Shown here in pieces: positions 25,111 through 35,605 of a DNA stretch of 60,000 bases. Numbering within the stretch: the stretch's first letter is position 1; the number at the start of each line of letters is the position of its first letter. The notes below the pieces were generated by a model, which saw only the letters and a list, made by a program, of their open reading frames with translations, was not told the origin of the DNA and did no database searches. The position numbers and the translations under genes are program-made. Source of the DNA: Nymphaea colorata (taxonomy: Eukaryota > Streptophyta > Magnoliopsida > Nymphaeales > Nymphaeaceae); assembly GCF_008831285.2 (NCBI RefSeq), contig NC_045144.1, forward strand, positions 15,861,858 through 15,921,857. Direction: 5' to 3'.

Positions 25111-25653
25111 GCCACCACGTCGGGTTTACCAAAGCAAAAAAGGCCTAACCAAGAAACAAGCACAAAGGAGGGACAACAAATGGCAACTGGGAACAGCAGA
25201 CGGGACGATGCTAGGTGGTGACGCAGGGAGCAGATAAATCAGTGCGACAGATCTCCACGGGCAGGAAGAGGACAGCGGCAACCGACATACACCAGACGAC
25301 GACAAACAACAAGGGAGACCTCGGGCAACAACAACGAAACACAAAATGGTGGGCGACGGTGAGCGCTGAGCGATGGACGATGCTAGGCGCTGACAGATGC
25401 TGAGAGACAGGGACTTAGGGCGACGAGAGAGAAGGCAGAGCTGATCTGCACTGGCGATGGAGCACGATGGGCGTGAGCTGGGCAACGATGCTGGGCTGCA
25501 GCCAGAAACCAGCAGCAAGAGCTGCTGGAATTGGTAGCAACAATGGAAGCGGTGGCGGTGGCGGCGGCGGAGACAGCGGAACAAGAGCAGCGAGCGATGG
25601 AAAGGTCAGGGCCAGAACTTCACAGCCAACAAAAAAATCTCACAAACTAGTCA
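25111..25653 (-). other. GC-rich non-coding leader of the nested Copia
   Basis: The sequence is much richer in G and C than its surroundings, with GGCGGTGGCGG runs (about 25545-25572). Open frames exist on both strands but resemble nothing known. It lies where gag should be. Confidence 0.6.
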
Positions 25654-25667
25654 TGGCTCTGATACCA
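25654..25667 (-). other. primer-binding site of the nested Copia
   Basis: TGGCTCTGATACCA on the plus strand is the inverse of TGGTATCAGAGCCA and touches the LTR end at 25668 directly. It is of the initiator-Met tRNA type. Confidence 0.9.
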
Positions 25668-25844
25668 TGTAGATACAGTAAAAACGAAGGAACGAGAAAT
25701 GAACACAAATGTAACCAAACACTCTCTCTCATAGATTTTCATTCATACCAAAAAATTAGGGTTACCAAGATATAAGTAGAGCCTCAATAGGCCTAAAAAG
25801 GAGCACACACTGGACCGGGTCCAGACCCAGACCCGTACACGTCA
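25668..25844 (-). repeat. 5' LTR of the nested Copia
   Basis: Starts TGTAGATACAG and ends ACACGTCA in plus orientation. It is a shorter partner of 21774-22022 that matches it outside the internal length difference. Confidence 0.9.
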
Positions 25845-25849
25845 ACAAC

Positions 25850-27887
25850 AACAAAATTTTTCATGATATGTTCAAGAAAAGGTTCAATAAAAATATAATA
25901 TCGCATATGGGGACTGATGATGAGGAGTTTTGTGAGGATGATCAGATTCTTTCAGCTTGTACTAGTCATTTTCAAAGATTTTTGCTCGTGACAGCTCCGC
26001 AGGACTGATTCCTATTGAGCTTGCTTTGATCCTTGTGTATCTATAGAGAAAAACTTCATGTTGTTTAGACCCATTTCAGATGAGGAAGTGCAAGGGGCTG
26101 TTATGGGCATCAACTCCTATAGCGCACCAAGTCCGGATGGGTTCTCAAATTCATTCTTTCAAAAGAATGGGGACACAATAGGGACTGATATCACAATGGC
26201 CATTAGAGATTTTTTTCAAAAAGAAAAGTTTGTTAGAAGAAGTTATATAATCATAATTCCTAAATCTGATTCTGCTGTGCACATTTCCAATTTCAGACCT
26301 ATTGGTCTTGAGAATAGTATACTGAAATTTATTTCTAGAATCATTGTTTCGAGAAAGAAGAAGGTACTAGAGTGGGTCATTTACAACATACAAGGTGTTT
26401 TTTTGGATGATAGAAACATCCATCAATGTTTTCTTTTTGCACATGAAATCGTATACGCAATGTCTAAGAGCAGATAAGCTAGCTTATGTGTGAAGGTAGA
26501 CCTATCAAAAGCTTCAGATAGGGTCAATTGGACTTTCTTACAAGCTGCCATGTTGCATTTGAGATTTCATCCCATTTGGACTTAAAGAGTAATGACAGTA
26601 GTGACAAATGCTTTCTATGCTCTTGTGATTAATGGCCATCAAGGTGAATACTTTGGATGTTCTTGTGGTCTGCAACAAGGAGACACTTTATCCCTATTTT
26701 TATTCCACATGGCCAAGGAAATCTTTTCTCATACATTGTAAGCTGCAATTCAAAGAAGAATGATTGAAGTTCCACATATTGGAAGAGCTGTAGAAGGAGT
26801 TTTTTCTACAGTGTATGCTGATGACATCCTCATTTTCTTAAAAGTCTCCAACAACGTTCTTCTTCATCTTTAGAATTTTTTTTTCTCTGTTTGAAATCCA
26901 TGATGGAACGATGATTAACCTTCAAAAATCACCATTCTTCCCTTTCAATATCGGCCAAAGCAAGATTGCAAGTATCTGTAACCAGTTCAACTGGAGCTTC
27001 GGATAGTTTCCTACTTGATATTTGGGTCTCCACTCAGCCCAACAAAATTGAGCACGTTGGTCCGAGATCTTATTCTTTTAAAAATGCAAAGTAAACCGAG
27101 TTTATGCAAAAGCAGGCTGCTTTCCTATGCAGGCAAGATCTGCTTGATCAAATCAGTATGAGAAGCACTTCCTAGCTACTGGACTTGGTGCTCAAGTGCA
27201 ATCCTGGTGTCATTAAGAAAATGGAGCAGATTATGTGCAGTTTTCCATGGGGAGAGTCAGATGCGGGGGTAAGCCTCATTTAATTGCTTGGAATGTCGAC
27301 TCTTCCTCTATTGGAAGGTGGCTGAGTATTAGAAAACTTAAGGAAATCAATGAAGCTAACTTGTTGTTTCTAGGATGTACATTAATTTCCCACCAGGGCA
27401 TATGGGCCTTATTATGCAGGAAGAAATATTTTAGTAGGAAAAGTGCTTGAGCAGTGAACATGGGTCCCAATATTTCTCCTCTTGGGCAGGATATAATTGC
27501 TTCATGGCAAAAATTTTCCAAAACTGTTACTTGGAAGGTGATGAATGGAGAGCTTGCTAAGTTTACCTAGAGCCATCTGATTTGCTGTTATCAATATCTA
27601 TCTACTGAAGCCAGGGTTCAATGTGTGGGGTGTTCTATTGCTTGTGTGTAAGGGCTTGTGAAGATCAATCTCACATTCTTTTTTCCTGTACTTATGCTAT
27701 GAACATTTTGCAGTACATCTGTTCATAGATTGGAGTTGACAAATTAGCACATACTTTTTCTTTGCCTGGAACTTGTGGTGGACGAAGAGATTTTCATGTA
27801 AAGAATTCAGATGGTGTTGGCTTGCCTGCTTCAACATCACAATCTAGAAGCTATGGTGTTTTAGAAATCAAATGGTGCATACAAAGG
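25850..27887 (+). pseudogene. LINE ORF2 reverse transcriptase and zinc-binding tail, middle segment
   Basis: This continues ORF2 after the nested Copia. RT motifs seen in broken frames are SYSAPSPDGFSNSFFQ (26115-26165), FRPIGLENSILKFISRIIVS (about 26295-26350), VDLSKASDRVNW (about 26494), LQQGDTLSLFLF (about 26670) and the catalytic YADD (26814-26825) in TVYADDILIF. The later part (27235-27750) has the zf-RVT-type tail with scattered Trp and Cys. Stops at 26475-26477, 26584, 26739 and elsewhere inactivate it. Confidence 0.88.
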
Positions 27888-28243
27888 TGTTGGATAGTGG
27901 CCAAGAGCCCTACCCATTTGTATAGTAACTGGAAGGGGGCCCACTTGAAGTTACGAGCTTAATTCTCTGCGGCAATCTCTAATCACTGTAACCGCCCGCT
28001 GGGATATGGGAAAACCTATGAGGCGACACTATTTATGCCCAGCAATACTCAGACTTAGGGTTTAATCACTTGATCTCCCTAGTCGGTGCCTCATAGAAGC
28101 AAACCCAGAGAACAAATCTCTCTTCTTCCTCCTCTTCTCAATCTGATTCAGATGCTACTTCTTAGGGAAATGCTAAGGGTAAATCTGTTGTGCAAAAACG
28201 AAAGACTGAACATAGGTGATGTTCCGCTGCATTTTATCCAACA
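27888..28243 (+). repeat. 5' LTR of the LARD-like element
   Basis: 356 bp, starting TGTTGGATAGTGGCCAAGAG and ending TTTATCCAACA. ACTATTTATGCCC (about 28028) could be its TATA region. Confidence 0.93.
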
Positions 28244-28244
28244 T

Positions 28245-28257
28245 TGGTATCAGAGCC
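28245..28257 (+). other. primer-binding site of the LARD-like element
   Basis: TGGTATCAGAGCC lies one base after the LTR end and matches initiator Met-tRNA. Confidence 0.9.
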
Positions 28258-28569
28258 AAGTTCTTCGATTTTAGTAAGTCCCTTCAGACTTTTGTGACGC
28301 TGAATACCTATGTATATATGTTGCTGTGAATCCTAAGTATGTATCAAGCTGTTTCTCCAATCAGGTTTTGTGTCTGTGCAAAGCATGCTAGTGTTCAGTG
28401 CTCTGTCTCTGAGTTTCAAGAGAAACAGAGATGAGTGTCGATCTCTGACCCAAGCATATAAGTTTCTTAAAAGGAAGGCGCTGTAATAGGAACATATAGT
28501 AGAGGGTTTGGACAAAGAACACATAAATTAGGTGATTTCTTTTTTCTCTGTCGACCTCTTTATTTTTCA

Positions 28570-29095
28570 ACGACCGAGCATGTGAAGAACGCCTTCACCG
28601 GCAGAAAGGGCAGGCATCCTTTTCTTTTTCTGTTCTGTCTTAGATAAGAGAAACCGAGAGAGAAGGAAGGCTGCACACCCTCCCTGCTGAGGATCATCAC
28701 GGAAGAGGAGGGGCTGTCTGACGGCATGTTCTCTTTCTTGTAATTAAAAAAAAAAAAACCAGAAAAGAAAAAGGGGAACAGCCACCACTATGGCCGGCGG
28801 TGGCCCTCTCACTTGCGGGAGTAGTGGCTGCCGACAGAGGAAAGGGATGAGCAGAGGGAGCAGAGCGTGAGCGTGGGTTCTCTGAGAACGAGCAGAGGGG
28901 TTTCATCTGCTTGCTGCTCACCGGAAGAAGCAGGGCCGTTCTTTGAAGTGGCACGAGCATCTCCTTGCGATAATGGCGGAAATCGGCGGGAGGCGACGGC
29001 TGAAACCATCGGTCGGCCGGACACGGCGGAGGTGCGGCAGGCAAAACCCTAGCAAAGGGTTCTCGCGAGAGGAGAGAGAGTATCGAGCGAGAAAA
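28570..29095 (+). other. GC-rich leader block of the LARD-like element
   Basis: A GC-rich stretch with overlapping open frames on both strands (about 60-115 codons) but no family resemblance. The next 4 kb is AT-rich with frequent GATCC/GGATC words. Confidence 0.5.
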
Positions 29096-29099
29096 ATGA

Positions 29100-32000
29100 A
29101 GAAAACACGAGTTGAGCGTTTTGATAAACTTAAGTTGAAAATTACGGATTCAGTCCACTATTTCGGCATTAGTTTCGAAAAAGCTGTTATAAGTTTTCAT
29201 AAATTAATGACACGACATTTTCTAAAAACTTTTTTCAGAAAGATGCTTGCGAAAGTTTATTTAGGTGAAAAAACCTAGAATTTTAAATGAAATTATGTGG
29301 TAATACCCTCATAGTTATTATAAATTGCTGAAAGAGGGTTTCAGAAAATTATTTTGCAATTTCATCGAAAAATAGAGATTTTATGTACAATTGCATATAT
29401 GTACCCTCAAGCTGGTTGAAAATTGTAGAAAAAGGGTTCTAAAAAAAAACTTTGAAAATGAGAAGGGAAACTTTAATATTCAGTTTTCCTTATTTTAAGT
29501 GATAACTTAAAATGTTATTGGAGATCTTCTGATGTACTATTCTCCTTATTGCTTTCCATGTATTATTGTTCTATACTTGTGATGGAATTAATTTAGAAAT
29601 GATTTCATGAGTGGGAGCCTCAGAACTGACAAAAACTGAAAAATAGTTAGCAAGATGTATGTATGCTTATGCAATTTTGTTATTTTGTGTATGTATGACC
29701 CAATTGCGGTATTAACCTTGTGTCGTATTTGGATATGGATATTATGTTGAAACACGTTCATATTGGATTTGAATTTAGATATTCTTTATTTGTTTAAATA
29801 CATATCAATTATAATATTCATATTATTGTGTGTGGATCCACATTGGTAAGATTTGAATCTAAATAATCATTTGGATTTTTGCTTTGGATCTGATTGTTGC
29901 TTAAGATCCATATTTGTATTCAGTTTGAATCATGACATATTCAGATTTAAATTTGTGTGAATATTGGTTAAAAATCTAAATCCTGTTTATGTTGATTCAA
30001 GTATATGTTATTATACTTGCTTTACGAATATTCATCGTCATTTTGGGTCCATGCAGATATTAGATATGACCAAAACTTTGTTTTATATATCCATTTAGTT
30101 GTTGAATTTGGATCTCACACTAAACGTTAGACTCATTTGGAGCATAATCTGATTTGACTTGTTCAAGATCTATATCTTGTTTATATTAGATCTAAACATA
30201 TTATGATGAGCATTGATTTTTAGATCTAATGGTTTTACGAGGTGTATACATTCAATGTGAGTAGCACTAGAGTGCTAACAGATTAATTTCTTTTGCTCCT
30301 TATAAAAGGATATTCTTGGGATAAAGATTATATTACTATGTATTTATCCTAATTAAAATGAATGATTATGTTATTGCATGTTGGTATGCTAAGTGGTGTA
30401 AATCAACACTCTTAGACATGGTGAGATCCATATAGCATAGTGTTGGGTTCATGATGAATTTAGATCCAGATTAACTTGGTTGGATCATTGGCTCTAAATA
30501 CCAGTACTAACACTAAATACAATATACCATCATGTTTGCCTTTTGTAAGGTAACACTCTTAAGCATGACAGAAACCATATTAATGAAATATTTTTATTTG
30601 AAGATATGTTGTACTATAAGTTCTAGTGCATAAAATTTTATTTGCGCTTATCAAAGATGACTAGCATATATGAATTCAAATCATTCTAGAGTGCTATTGA
30701 ACAACGCTTTATTTACTCCATTGTTGAGGTGAACTTGTTTTAAATATATGTTCAAGAGGTGTAATGTAACACTCTTGAACTGAAACCCATATGAAGTTTG
30801 AATGTCTTTATTTGGAGATTTATTTTATTTGCTCTTAAGGGTGATGAGTTAGTATGGATACAGACGTGAATCATTGCAAGGTAAAGAAATTTTTCTTGTT
30901 CCACCTTGTTCAAGAATTAGGCTATTGTTTTGCTCCAAACATAGTTGTTGAAATTATGTTGTACAATATTTCATATGGATCATTTGTGTTTTTAAATTCA
31001 GATTAGTTATATTGTGGATATTGCTGGTTTGATCCGAATTTCTATATTTGAACTGATGAAATTCACATTACATAAAGTTTAGCTTCAGATCTAAACTGAC
31101 TTGTTTGGATATGTGGAAAAATTCATATCCTATTTGCTTTGGTTTCAATATATGTTATCATGTTTGCCTTTGGATCTGATCGTATTGTAATATTTGTTGT
31201 CATTCTATATTCAAAGATCATTCTAGAGAACTGTTGAATAAAGCTTCAGTTGCTTTTCTTTCTTAGGAAAATGAATTTGTTTTAAATGCGTGCTTATGAG
31301 ATGTAATATAACACTCTTGGACCAAAATTCATATTGACAAGAATGTATTTATTTGAATCTTTATAGCACTAAAGTGCTAGTACATGATAACTTGTTTTTC
31401 TCAAAAGATTGATGGGTTAGCAATGATCCAAATATGGTTGTTGAATCGTATTGTATAATATTTGAAAGAGGATCATGTGTTTTAAAATCATATCAGTGGT
31501 ATTGTTGATATTACTAGTTTAGATATATGCTAATATAATCTGAATTCATGTGACTTTTGGAACTGGATCTATTTATTGTTTGAGATCCACCTTACATACA
31601 ACTGTGATTCAGATTTGAATATATATATTTGGATATATGGTTAAACATCCATATCTTGTTTCTATTAGATCCAAACATGTTATGTTATTTGTTCATTTGT
31701 GGATCGACCTATGTTAGCCTGCTACTAAGCAAGTTCTTGTTTGAGAACGAATTCGATTTTAATATTTGCCATGAGGTATAATATAACACTCATGAATATC
31801 ATGAAATCCACACTGATTAGATCCATATTGAGATTTTTGGAGATCAAAATGCATGTCAAATGCAAATATAGAGATTAAAGAATATGTTTGCAAATACAAG
31901 TGTATTGAATACCCAAATGAAAGTAGGGTATATCATGTTTTATGCATGAGATTGAGGTGTTCGAATAATAATAACAAAGATAATAATTCAGTGGGAGATC

Positions 32001-33436
32001 ATAATGATCTACTGGAGGATCTGATTTATTCAGATGATCAGTCTGGTAATGAACCGGCTGGGGAACAGTTTGATAATGAACCAACTGAGTAATATTCGTC
32101 CGAAGATCAGTCTGGTAATGAACCGACTGGATAATGAGTTCATCATTCACCTTGTGGATTGATTTATGGATCGGTTAGGGAAATAACCAATCGAGTCCAA
32201 ATTCTTCTATTTTTTAGACATTGATAATAGTCATAAAAGTCAAGAGCTCTATGGTTATATTTGAATCATTGTTGCATGCAGAAGAACCGATTATTCATTT
32301 GATGATCAAGTTTGATCTATTGAATATACTAATAAGCGGTCAGATAATGAACCGACTAAGAATCAGTTTGACAATGAACCGACTGAAGCTTATTAGTGAT
32401 CTCAATGATCATCTTGCGGAATACTTGAATGAGGATATTTGAATTATTGATTCATGCATTTATTGGCGGAGCTATGTATTGACTTTGATGAGTTAAATGA
32501 AACTCTTTCTATGAGAGAGAGTACATTGATGAAAACTATATAAGATGAAAAGTGCTTTTATGATAGACTATGAGTTAATTGATCATTCTGTTAAATGGTC
32601 ATAATAAAGATTAGGCGTTGCTAATCAAACTGACGACTATGTAAATATTTGATAAGTGGGGGCACACTTGAATATGCCCTTTGCTATGTTGAAAAGCTAA
32701 TATGTGTTTTGTCATATGATTATGCATTGCATGAATGCTTTGGAATTCTTGTTGTTAAAGGAGTTAAGTCATTGTGGAAAACAATAAAAGAAAATATACC
32801 ATGTGCTTTTAGTGTATAGTAGTTTATGTGTTGGACTTGATATAAGCTCTTAATTTGACTTGCCAATGTACATTAAGAAAGTCCAGGTTAGCCATGTTTT
32901 GTGGCAGTTAAATATTTTCATATATATGAATGAAACAAAAGATATATTCATTGAAAGCACACATTTTTAACAAAAGGAATTCCTATTGATTTATTTGCCT
33001 AGCATGTAGCCCGTATAGGGCTAAGAAAATCCTAGTTTGTCTCTTTGTGAGGTGGTTGAAAAATATTCAGGTTGATTTCATTGTTAAATAAGAAGAGAAT
33101 ATGCATATACGTTTCAAAAGCTTACATGATGGTTTGTGTTATTATCAAGAGGATTCTTGATGGTTTTATGTAAAGCTTATGGTTCACATGAGACTATGTT
33201 TTAACATGTTACAATGGAAATATTTATGCAAGAAGAAAACCTTGTAACTAATGTGAAATATATTGAATACTTGAAAGATAGTGATGGAAAACCATTGAAA
33301 GGAAAACCTCGCTACAAACCTTGAAGAATATTGAAGTTACGATGGACAAACCAATTATGGAAAACCTTGTAACTAAAGATTATGGAAACACACAAATAGT
33401 GGAAGCAATTTGGTAATCTCATGGCCAAGTGGGAGA
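29100..33436 (+). other. AT-rich coding-free body of the LARD-like element
   Basis: About 4.3 kb with no frame matching retroelement domains. Phrases such as TGTAATATAACACTC(T/A)TG(A/G) recur at about 30760, 31305 and 31780, together with repeated GATCCATAT-type words, which suggests internal ancient duplication. Confidence 0.6.
31853..32140 (+). pseudogene. short open frame with repeated Asn-Glu-Pro motif
   Basis: A 79-codon frame (31853-32092) ends in DDQSGNEPAGEQFDNEPTE. Beyond the stop, EDQSGNEPTG repeats in the same frame, and related AATGAACCGACT words recur at 32345-32390. YKCIEYPNESRVYHV at the front faintly recalls the Copia integrase C-terminal region. This may be the only pol remnant in the element, but that is weak inference. 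Confidence 0.3.
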
Positions 33437-33792
33437 TGTTGGTTAGTGGCCAAGAGCCCTACCCATTTGTCTCGTAACTGCAAGGGGGCCCACTTGCAGT
33501 TACGAGCTTAATTCTCTCCAGCAATCTCTTATCACTGTAACCGCCCGCTGAGATACGGGAAAACATATGAGATGACACTATTTATGCCAGCAATACTCAG
33601 ACTTAGGGTTTAATCACTTGATCTCCCTAGTCGGAGCCTCATAGAAGCAAACCCGAAAAACAAATCTCTCTTCTTCCTGCTGTTCTCAATCTGCTTCAGA
33701 TGCTGCTTCTTGAGCGAAATGCTAAGGGTAAATCTGCTGTGCAAAAACGAAGGACTGAACATAGGTGATGTTCCGCTGCATTTTATCCAACA
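33437..33792 (+). repeat. 3' LTR of the LARD-like element
   Basis: 356 bp, starting TGTTGGTTAGTGGCCAAGAG and ending TTTATCCAACA. It has the same length as the 5' LTR, with scattered substitutions and compensating single-base indels. Confidence 0.93.
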
Positions 33793-34000
33793 TGTGCTTC
33801 AACTAGCTGAGATTGTTAAGAGGAAAGTCTGGCACTCATGCGGCGAGGTATTCTATAAACAGGAACGAGGACGACAAGTAAAACGAGCGATAAAATTGTC
33901 AGTCCTTTTTAGTGACGTCAACATATTGATGGGTGGGGTTTGGAAGTGGTCACTGCCACCTTGGGAGGATTGTTTTGCATGCCTGCCTTATTAAAAATCT
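33793..34000 (+). pseudogene. LINE ORF2 terminal segment
   Basis: After the LTR element the frame continues VLQLAEIVKRKVWHSCGEVF and stops near 33993. Read directly after the LINE sequence ending at 27887 (RNQMVHTK), it forms one continuous frame, showing that the LTR element split ORF2. The LINE's 3' end is uncertain, because no clear poly-A tail was found before the ELF4-like copy at 34127. Confidence 0.7.
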
Positions 34001-34126
34001 TTAAGCAAAAAATTTCTCATTCCTTGATTGTTAAATTTGAGCTCGAAACTCTTGATGAGTGGTTGTAAACGAATTTTTGCTGTGTTCTTTGAATTGTAAA
34101 TCTGTTGCTGAGTGAATTCAGGGGAT

Positions 34127-34309
34127 AAAATGGAGGACGACTTATCTCCAGGCCATGGAAGTACTACCCAATTAGGCAACAAGGTCTTTCAAACCTTCCA
34201 AACGAGTTGCCTTCAGGTACAGAACAACAATATCTACAAAATGGTTGACCTCTACGCCACCCTGTTGAGTTCATTCCTTGTCATGGGGTCAATGACAAAG
34301 GTGATATGA
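34127..34309 (+). pseudogene. ELF4-like (EFL) gene copy with internal in-frame deletion
   Basis: ELF4 and ELF4-like proteins are small nuclear helical proteins. ELF4 acts in the evening complex of the circadian clock. Here ATG at 34127 starts MEDDLSPGHGSTTQLGNKV, then FQTFQTSCLQVQ, which fits the family N-terminus and first helix. The frame then jumps straight to NNIYKMVDLYATLLSSF, which fits the second helix, and stops at 34309. The roughly 35-40 residues normally between them are missing without a frameshift. Length is 60 residues against about 110-125. The AATTCAG before GGGATAAAATGG resembles the acceptor of the 5'-UTR intron expected in such genes, suggesting a genomic copy. With the central helix gone it is probably non-functional. 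A short microprotein is possible but untested. Confidence 0.75.
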
Positions 34310-35095
34310 GAACATCTTATCTGCAGATCTTGGCCAGGCTCGATCTTAATGAAAAGTGATAAACTTGAATCAGTACCCCACTACAACTATCAGGGTCTAA
34401 CCAGTACATAATTCTTAAACCAAAGAGGATAGACACTGAATCAAGAGACAGCCAAAAAAGTAAAGGGAAGCAAGTTGTGAGGAGAATGCTACCGTCTTGC
34501 GCCGGCAGGACAACTTGGCTCCAACTTTATCTGCTTCCCTGCAATATGACTTCTATTTAAAGCTCTTACAATAAAACAGGGAACAAAAATAAAAAACAGG
34601 AAACACAAAGAAATGAGAGAACAAAACGAGAACCGAAGAAACGAAAAAAAGAAATAGGGAACACAAAAATCAACCCAAGAACAGAACAAAGAGCCCAAAA
34701 AAAAAAAAACTAAACAAGGAACATAAAGAACCGAGTGACAAAGAGAGAGAGAGAGAGAAGTGTCTCTCTTACCATTGTTATCCTTCTTTCAGCAGTCCCT
34801 CTTTCTTCTCTTTTAGTCCCAACATAACTTTTGTTGGATGGTGTTAGGGAAAAAGTGTCTTGAGGAACAAAGGAGAGAGAGAGAGAGAGATCCAATAATC
34901 TCTACTAACATACATAAAACCACCAATAAAAAGAAAAACTTTTTTTTACAACCAAAGAGGAACGGGCAGGAAGCTTCTTTATCATTTTTTTCCATGTCAT
35001 TTTTTAATTTTTTAAATATATGTTTGATTTCATAATAGTTTTCAAATTTTTTTAATCAAAATACATTTTTAACCATTCTGGTTTACAAATGATTT
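34310..35095. other. intergenic, purine-rich tracts
   Basis: A-rich and GA-rich sequence (about 34560-34760), a poly-A run at about 34698-34710, (GA)n tracts at 34740-34760 and 34872-34890, and a T-rich stretch near 34985. No gene was recognised. Confidence 0.45.
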
Positions 35096-35099
35096 CAAT

Positions 35100-35365
35100 T
35101 AGGTGTGCTCGGGTCCATTTCAAATTTAGTATGGAAAAGTAAAATATTTATGTTATATGAATATATAAATAAATATATATATAATTACATTTAAAATTAA
35201 TAAAAATAATTGAAATAAGACTCGGCCAAATGTCAACCCAGGCATGGGCCCAAGTGCAGCTGGGTTTCTTGTAAGGCCTAGTCTGCCCGAGTGCATTTTC
35301 AAGGCCCGAACCCCAGCCTGCTAAAAGCCCGACGAGGCCCTAGGCCGGTATCTAGTTTTACTTCT
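35100..35365. repeat. GGCC-rich patch, possible degraded hAT MITE
   Basis: GCCCAAGTGCAGCTGGG and AGCCCGACGAGGCCCTAGGC lie beside AT-rich sequence, resembling the GGCC-rich MITE at 37165. No matching TIR pair or target duplication was found. Confidence 0.3.
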
Positions 35366-35451
35366 AATTCCAATATGACTTACTGATTCTCTAAACTTTT
35401 TAATTTTTTGATTTGATTTAAAAAACAGTTTTGACAACATTGGTTTAATTA

Positions 35452-35605
35452 CAAGTCGAGCCAAGCGAGCTTAATTTAGTCGAGTTCTTATAACTCAAAC
35501 TTGACTCATTTAACACTTCAAATATAAGTTAAATTCGAGTTTGATTTGTTTATCAAGAAGTCGAGTTTTTTTGAGAAAATTTGAGTCGGACTCCTTCTCA
35601 TGGTG
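35452..35605. repeat. fragment of the same MITE family as 512-935
   Basis: Shares ordered words with about 745-905: AGTCGAGCC, TTATAACTCAAA, CTCATTTAACA-type words, TTCAA, ATTCGAG and TTTGAGTCGGACT. The TAGGG ends are not present here. Confidence 0.6.

Larger units (their letters stand above)
21774..25844 (-). mobile_element. Copia element nested in the LINE, minus strand, gag missing
   Basis: A 4.07-kb Copia element lies antisense to the LINE. It is bounded by TG...CA LTRs (25668-25844 is its 5' LTR, 21774-22022 its 3' LTR) and by an exact 5-bp duplication ACAAC (21769-21773 and 25845-25849). On the minus strand the order is LTR, primer-binding site, GC-rich leader, protease, integrase, RT, RNase H, LTR. 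No gag or zinc knuckle is found: only about 520 bp of GC-rich non-coding sequence separates the priming site from protease. The polypurine tract seen in the related element at 52262 is also absent. Multiple frameshifts inactivate pol. Confidence 0.93.
27888..33792 (+). mobile_element. 5.9-kb LTR element without recognisable gag-pol (LARD-like)
   Basis: Two 356-bp LTRs (27888-28243 and 33437-33792), each TGTTGG...CCAACA, flank about 5.2 kb. A TGGTATCAGAGCC priming site follows the 5' LTR (28245) and a purine tract AAGTGGGAGA (33427-33436) precedes the 3' LTR. By my hand count the LTRs are roughly 93% identical. The interior has no gag, protease, integrase or RT motif in any frame, which fits a large retrotransposon derivative mobilised by another element's enzymes. 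It lies in the LINE ORF2 tail. The 5 bp next to the LTRs do not match as exact duplications; AGGTG/ATGTG, overlapping the ends by two bases, is the nearest. Confidence 0.9.
19140..34000 (+). mobile_element. L1-type LINE retrotransposon, dead, split by two nested LTR elements
   Basis: Three collinear pieces form one plant L1 element: about 19140-21773 (ORF1 and endonuclease), 25850-27887 (reverse transcriptase and tail) and 33793-about 34000 (end of ORF2). Removing the insertions restores reading continuity across both junctions, which shows the pieces belong together. The 5' boundary, poly-A tail and target duplication were not identified. Numerous stops and frameshifts show it is inactive. 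Confidence 0.88.

Noticed and set aside
25126-25584. 152-codon minus-strand frame in the GC-rich leader
   Set aside because: It is a Ser/Leu/Pro/Cys-rich translation of GC-rich repeats, positioned as an untranslated leader. No gag motif is present.
28697-29278. Frames of 60-115 codons in the LTR element leader
   Set aside because: The GC-rich composition yields open frames on both strands at once, and no retroelement motif is present.
34000-34130. A LINE poly-A tail immediately before the ELF4-like copy
   Set aside because: Only short A-runs occur (for example near 33994-34010) and no target duplication could be found, so the LINE 3' end is left open.
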